Origin: CAZUZS01 sp964624795
Lineage (GTDB): Bacteria > Calditrichota > Calditrichia > RBG-13-44-9
Length of the DNA: 9,315 nucleotides
Reading direction: 5' to 3'
NCBI GenBank assembly: GCA_964624795.1
Contig: CAZUZS010000124.1
Span: 1 to 9,315, forward strand
Numbering within the stretch: the stretch's first letter is position 1; each line of letters begins with the position of its first letter. The translations under genes and the position numbers were made by a program. A model generated the notes under the pieces. That model worked only from the letters and a program-made list of their open reading frames with translations, was not told the DNA's origin and made no database searches. Shown here in pieces: positions 7,544-9,315 of this stretch.

Positions 7544-7820
7544 TTACTCATCTTCTGCCAGGATGCAGGAAACCGCGGCAACCTGGGAAAAAGATTCCCA
7601 GGAATTCGAAAAATAGGCTCCGGCAAAGCAATCGTTATCGCGGAACTTATATGTCAAACGAATTTCTGACAAATAATTTCCGGATGGTGGGTCAAGTGCC
7701 GGACTGCTCAAATGTCAGGGAAATCGAAAATCGCAACCGCGATGAATCCATAAATCCCCGCCAAACCAGCTTCTTGCCGTAATAGTGCTTCAGGTTCCTA
7801 CTTTCAATGGCATATTCCAT
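7544..7820 (-). pseudogene. Small gene (about 91 codons) broken by a +1 frameshift
   Basis: From ATG at 7820 a frame runs 42 codons to TGA at 7692-7694. The +1 frame is open from 7714 and continues for 56 codons to TAA at 7544-7546. Both halves read like natural protein: the first has NLKHYYGKKLVW and RLRFSISLTF, the second LSEIRLTYKFRDND, AGAYFSNSWESF and QVAAVSCILAEDE. Joining them within the 23-base overlap gives one beta-rich protein of about 91 residues. A run of three T (minus strand, 7712-7710) inside the overlap is a plausible slip site. The upstream sequence has only a weak GGA at -7 to -9. The first 23 residues resemble the start of ABC-transporter ATPases, but no Walker A motif follows. 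It could be a decayed gene, an assembly error, two unrelated short frames, or, least likely, programmed frameshifting. No family is assigned. Confidence 0.4.
7582..7602. repeat. Perfect 8-bp inverted repeat (hairpin)
   Basis: CCTGGGAA (7582-7589) and TTCCCAGG (7595-7602) are exact inverted copies around a 5-base loop. There is no T tract on either side in either direction, so it is not a standard terminator. It falls within the second half of the frameshifted minus-strand frame. Confidence 0.5.
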
Positions 7821-7960
7821 TAAAGTTCCAATCTTGTCTTTTCTGAAATAGAGATTTTATTGAACTTTGCTATTTTCTGCGAACTGTGAATTCCTGTTCC
7901 TCCGCATTCCCTATGCATAAGTTCTTAAAAGGAGGTAAGTATATAATTTCACCGGAAGAA

Positions 7961-8080
7961 TTATTCAGCGCTTTCCCCGACCGGCAAGATTTCCGCCGTC
8001 CCGCCATCGTTCTCTTTAAACACAGGAAATCCGGTTTTCTTGTTCAAAGATTTATTTTTTGTTTTGGCTGGCTTTGGCAT
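7961..8080 (-). CDS. 39-residue lysine-rich small protein, unknown function
   Basis: ATG at 8080 opens 39 codons to TAA at 7961-7963. The protein has a strongly basic N-terminal half (MPKPAKTKNKSLNKKTG) and an acidic, glycine-containing second half (FPVFKENDGGTAEILPV, then GESAE). This split charge pattern with a hydrophobic FPVF core is unlike random translation. There is no membrane segment or signal peptide. It lies in the same direction as the transporter gene, 146 bases past that gene's stop. A TATATT element sits about 30 bases upstream of the ATG (minus strand), with TTTCAG 17 bases before it as a poor -35. A convincing ribosome binding site is lacking (only GGA at about -12), which is the main reason for doubt. 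A basic tail of this kind could bind nucleic acid, but that is a guess. I recognise no family. Confidence 0.45.
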   Translation of the reverse strand: MPKPAKTKNKSLNKKTGFPVFKENDGGTAEILPVGESAE

Positions 8081-8226
8081 GTAATTGATCGTCCGGTAAA
8101 ATATATCTTATTGGAGGGGTGACTGAAACCATCCCTATATCCCACCGGCTGTTTGAGCGTTTTTAGACAATTTAAAACTTGATGGGATGCCTGTTTCTTT
8201 TTGCACGAACAAAATCCACAATTCTT

Positions 8227-9150
8227 TTATTCAGATGCCTTCAACTTACGGTTTCGAACTCTTTGTCGCAAGGCATAAATCTGCCGGAATTGCAGTTGCG
8301 CCACAGCCACCCCTGAAAAGATGACCAACATACCGGCCACCGCCCGGGGGTGAATTAATTCTCCGAATAGAAAATAATCCACGATCAGCGCAATGATGGG
8401 CGTGATATAAATAATGAGCGAAATTGTGATGGCGCTGATGTGCTGCAGCAACCAGTAGTAAAGCGCAAATGCCAGCGCCGAACCCACTCCTCCCAGGTAA
8501 ACAACCGCCAGCAGCACCCGCGGATTAATCTGCACTGCGGACAGTTTTTCCGTTATCAAACCAATCAGAACTAAAAACACGACGCCGTATATCATCTGGT
8601 AAAAACTCAATGTCACCGAATGAACTCCGCCCAGGTATTTTTTCACGATTACGACCGCCATGGCGCCGCCCGCCGCGCCTACAACGATGGCAAGCGTTCC
8701 GTAGATCACCGAATGACTGAACAAGGTTTGAATAAGCTGGTCGTAAAAGACTAAGACAACACCGGAAAAGCCCAGCAGCAGACCGGCAAATTTGTTCCAG
8801 CGAAACTTCTCGTTGCGAAAAAGAAAGGTAGCCCAGATGCCGGTAAAAATGGGGAAAGTGGCAAAGAAAATAGAGGTTACCCCGGCGCTTAGATACTGCT
8901 CCCCCCAGTAGATAAGGCCGTAGTCCAGCACATACATAAGGAAAGCACTGGCAGAAATATACTTGAAATCCTTCCTTTTCATCAGCAGCGGTATCTTTTT
9001 CCACCAGGCAAATGCGGCCAAAAAGATCATTGCCAGGCTGAATCGCATGGCAGCCCCCAGGAATGGCGGCAAGCCTTCCAAACTGATTTTTATGGCAGCC
9101 CAGGTGGTTCCCCACACCAGACACAGAAACAGGAAAACAATGATCTGCAT
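8227..9150 (-). CDS. EamA/DMT-superfamily transporter (RhaT-like permease)
   Basis: This 307-residue inner-membrane protein has about ten hydrophobic helices (roughly 3-20, 31-49, 64-82, 88-110, 120-137, 148-168, 178-199, 210-233, 238-262 and 267-286). They form the two tandem EamA repeats (about 3-136 and 148-286) of the drug/metabolite transporter superfamily. Family signatures are the N-terminal LVWGTTWAAIKIS and, in the second repeat, YYWLLQHISAITISLI followed by TPIIALIVDYFLFGE. The basic C-terminal tail (RQRVRNRKLK) fits a cytoplasmic C-terminus. Members export amino acids, purines or other metabolites, or take up sugars; substrate cannot be read from sequence. The start at 9150 is supported by GAGG with a 7-base spacer upstream. 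The length is normal for the family and no defect is seen. Confidence 0.93.
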   Translation of the reverse strand: MQIIVFLFLCLVWGTTWAAIKISLEGLPPFLGAAMRFSLAMIFLAAFAWWKKIPLLMKRKDFKYISASAFLMYVLDYGLIYWGEQYLSAGVTSIFFATFPIFTGIWATFLFRNEKFRWNKFAGLLLGFSGVVLVFYDQLIQTLFSHSVIYGTLAIVVGAAGGAMAVVIVKKYLGGVHSVTLSFYQMIYGVVFLVLIGLITEKLSAVQINPRVLLAVVYLGGVGSALAFALYYWLLQHISAITISLIIYITPIIALIVDYFLFGELIHPRAVAGMLVIFSGVAVAQLQFRQIYALRQRVRNRKLKASE

Positions 9151-9170
9151 TTATGACCTCAATCAAATCT

Positions 9171-9193
9171 TGCCGGGAGAAAAATGTGCGGCA
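9171..9193 (-). promoter_or_regulatory. Small hairpin in the EamA 5' leader
   Basis: TGCCG (9171-9175) and CGGCA (9189-9193) form a 5-bp stem with a 13-base loop between the putative promoter and the ribosome binding site. It is short and could be chance. Confidence 0.2.
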
Positions 9194-9205
9194 CCCTTAT
9201 GTTTA

Positions 9206-9211
9206 AATATA
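9206..9211 (-). promoter_or_regulatory. Putative -10 box for the EamA transporter gene
   Basis: On the minus strand TATATT (9211-9206) lies in an AT-rich stretch (about 9200-9250), 56-61 bases upstream of the transporter start codon. No good -35 box is found at 16-18 bases; TTGAAG (9229-9224) is only 12 bases away. The call rests mainly on composition and position. Confidence 0.3.
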
Positions 9212-9259
9212 ATTGCAACAAAACTTCAAAAAGTATGATGATAAATTTCATCTCGCTGC

Positions 9260-9315
9260 TTAAGTCGGCCCGGTCGGCTTCAGATAGCTGCCGGAATCGG
9301 AAGAAATATAGATTT
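9260..9315 (-). CDS. Possible C-terminal tail of a gene entering from the right edge
   Basis: The DNA becomes clearly richer in G+C beyond 9260 than in the promoter-like 9160-9255 stretch, which suggests coding sequence at the edge. One minus-strand frame ends at TAA (9260-9262) after YISSDSGSYLKPTGPT and would place the gene end just where composition changes. A second minus frame is open from the edge to TGA at 9159-9161, next to the transporter's ribosome binding site. Too little is visible to choose between them or to name a product. Confidence 0.2.
   Translation of the reverse strand, partial: IYISSDSGSYLKPTGPT

Larger units (their letters stand above)
7480..8226. other. About 750 bp between convergent kinase and transporter genes, without a conventional gene
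   Basis: No long conserved gene, tRNA or obvious terminator lies here. The only contents I can support are on the minus strand: a 39-codon ORF (7961-8080) and a frameshifted small frame (7544-7820), described separately, plus a perfect hairpin at 7582-7602. A plus-strand frame at 7886-8122 begins at a GTG without a good ribosome binding site; it runs antisense to the 39-codon ORF and reads less like protein. The stretch 8081-8226 is AT-rich and holds no feature I can name. Confidence 0.55.

Noticed and set aside
7524..7779. Plus-strand frame of about 85 codons antisense to the frameshifted small gene
   Set aside because: It has no ATG until 7651, and its translation is rich in Arg, Asn and Pro in a manner typical of a shadow frame.
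7927..7936. Minus-strand ACCTCCTTT matching the 16S rRNA 3' end (anti-Shine-Dalgarno)
   Set aside because: It is a 9-base match with no surrounding rRNA sequence; most simply a coincidence.
7886..8122. 78-residue plus-strand frame
   Set aside because: It begins at GTG without a ribosome binding site. The AAAGGAGGT at 7928-7936 is inside it and has no start codon at proper spacing. The translation is Phe/Cys/His/Arg-rich without family features, and it is antisense to a more protein-like frame.
9184..9315. Plus-strand frame starting MCGTLM at the right edge
   Set aside because: GGGAG precedes the ATG, but the frame runs through the transporter's promoter region; its Asn/Ser/Lys/Arg-rich translation shows no family. 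The MCG start is not followed by the amidotransferase sequence it might suggest.

Overview
The window looks like chromosomal DNA of a Gram-negative bacterium from the FCB side of the tree but outside the classical Bacteroidetes (a Calditrichota, KSB1 or Ignavibacteria-like lineage). The main evidence is the first gene. It is a repetitive secreted protein ending in a type IX secretion (Por) sorting domain with the NYPNPFNPTTKI signature, a form common in those lineages. Base composition is mixed (about half G+C by eye, not computed), genes have clear AGGAG-type ribosome binding sites, and intergenic DNA is AT-rich. The placement is an inference from one domain; there is no rRNA in the window.

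Layout. (1) 1-1757, plus strand: the 3' part of a gene for a large secreted protein made of about five Ig/cadherin-like repeats and a C-terminal sorting domain; its start lies outside the window. (2) 1801-1828: a bidirectional intrinsic terminator. (3) 1855-2907, minus strand: a full-length archaeal-type class I fructose-bisphosphate aldolase (fbaB), with a putative promoter and a 14-bp perfect palindrome at its likely transcription start. (4) 2908-3462: an AT-rich divergent intergenic region. (5) 3463-5127, plus strand: a membrane-anchored patatin-like phospholipase with an intact Ser/Asp dyad. (6) 5279-7479, plus strand: a two-component pair, an OmpR/PhoB-type response regulator overlapping by 4 bp (ATGA) a HAMP-containing sensor histidine kinase. 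(7) 7480-8226: about 750 bp with no conventional gene. The minus strand holds a probable 39-codon gene (7961-8080) and what reads as one small gene broken by a +1 frameshift (7544-7820). (8) 8227-9150, minus strand: a complete ten-helix EamA/DMT-family transporter. (9) 9151-9315: the promoter region of that transporter and possibly the tail of another gene.

How they fit together. The aldolase is central carbon metabolism (glycolysis/gluconeogenesis). The two-component pair is a self-contained envelope-sensing module co-transcribed from a probable extended -10 promoter at 5187-5195. The patatin gene just upstream on the same strand is separated by 151 bp and may or may not be part of the same regulon. 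No CRISPR array, insertion sequence, tRNA or rRNA was seen. The parts that a routine annotation would most likely miss are the two minus-strand small reading frames between the kinase and the transporter genes.
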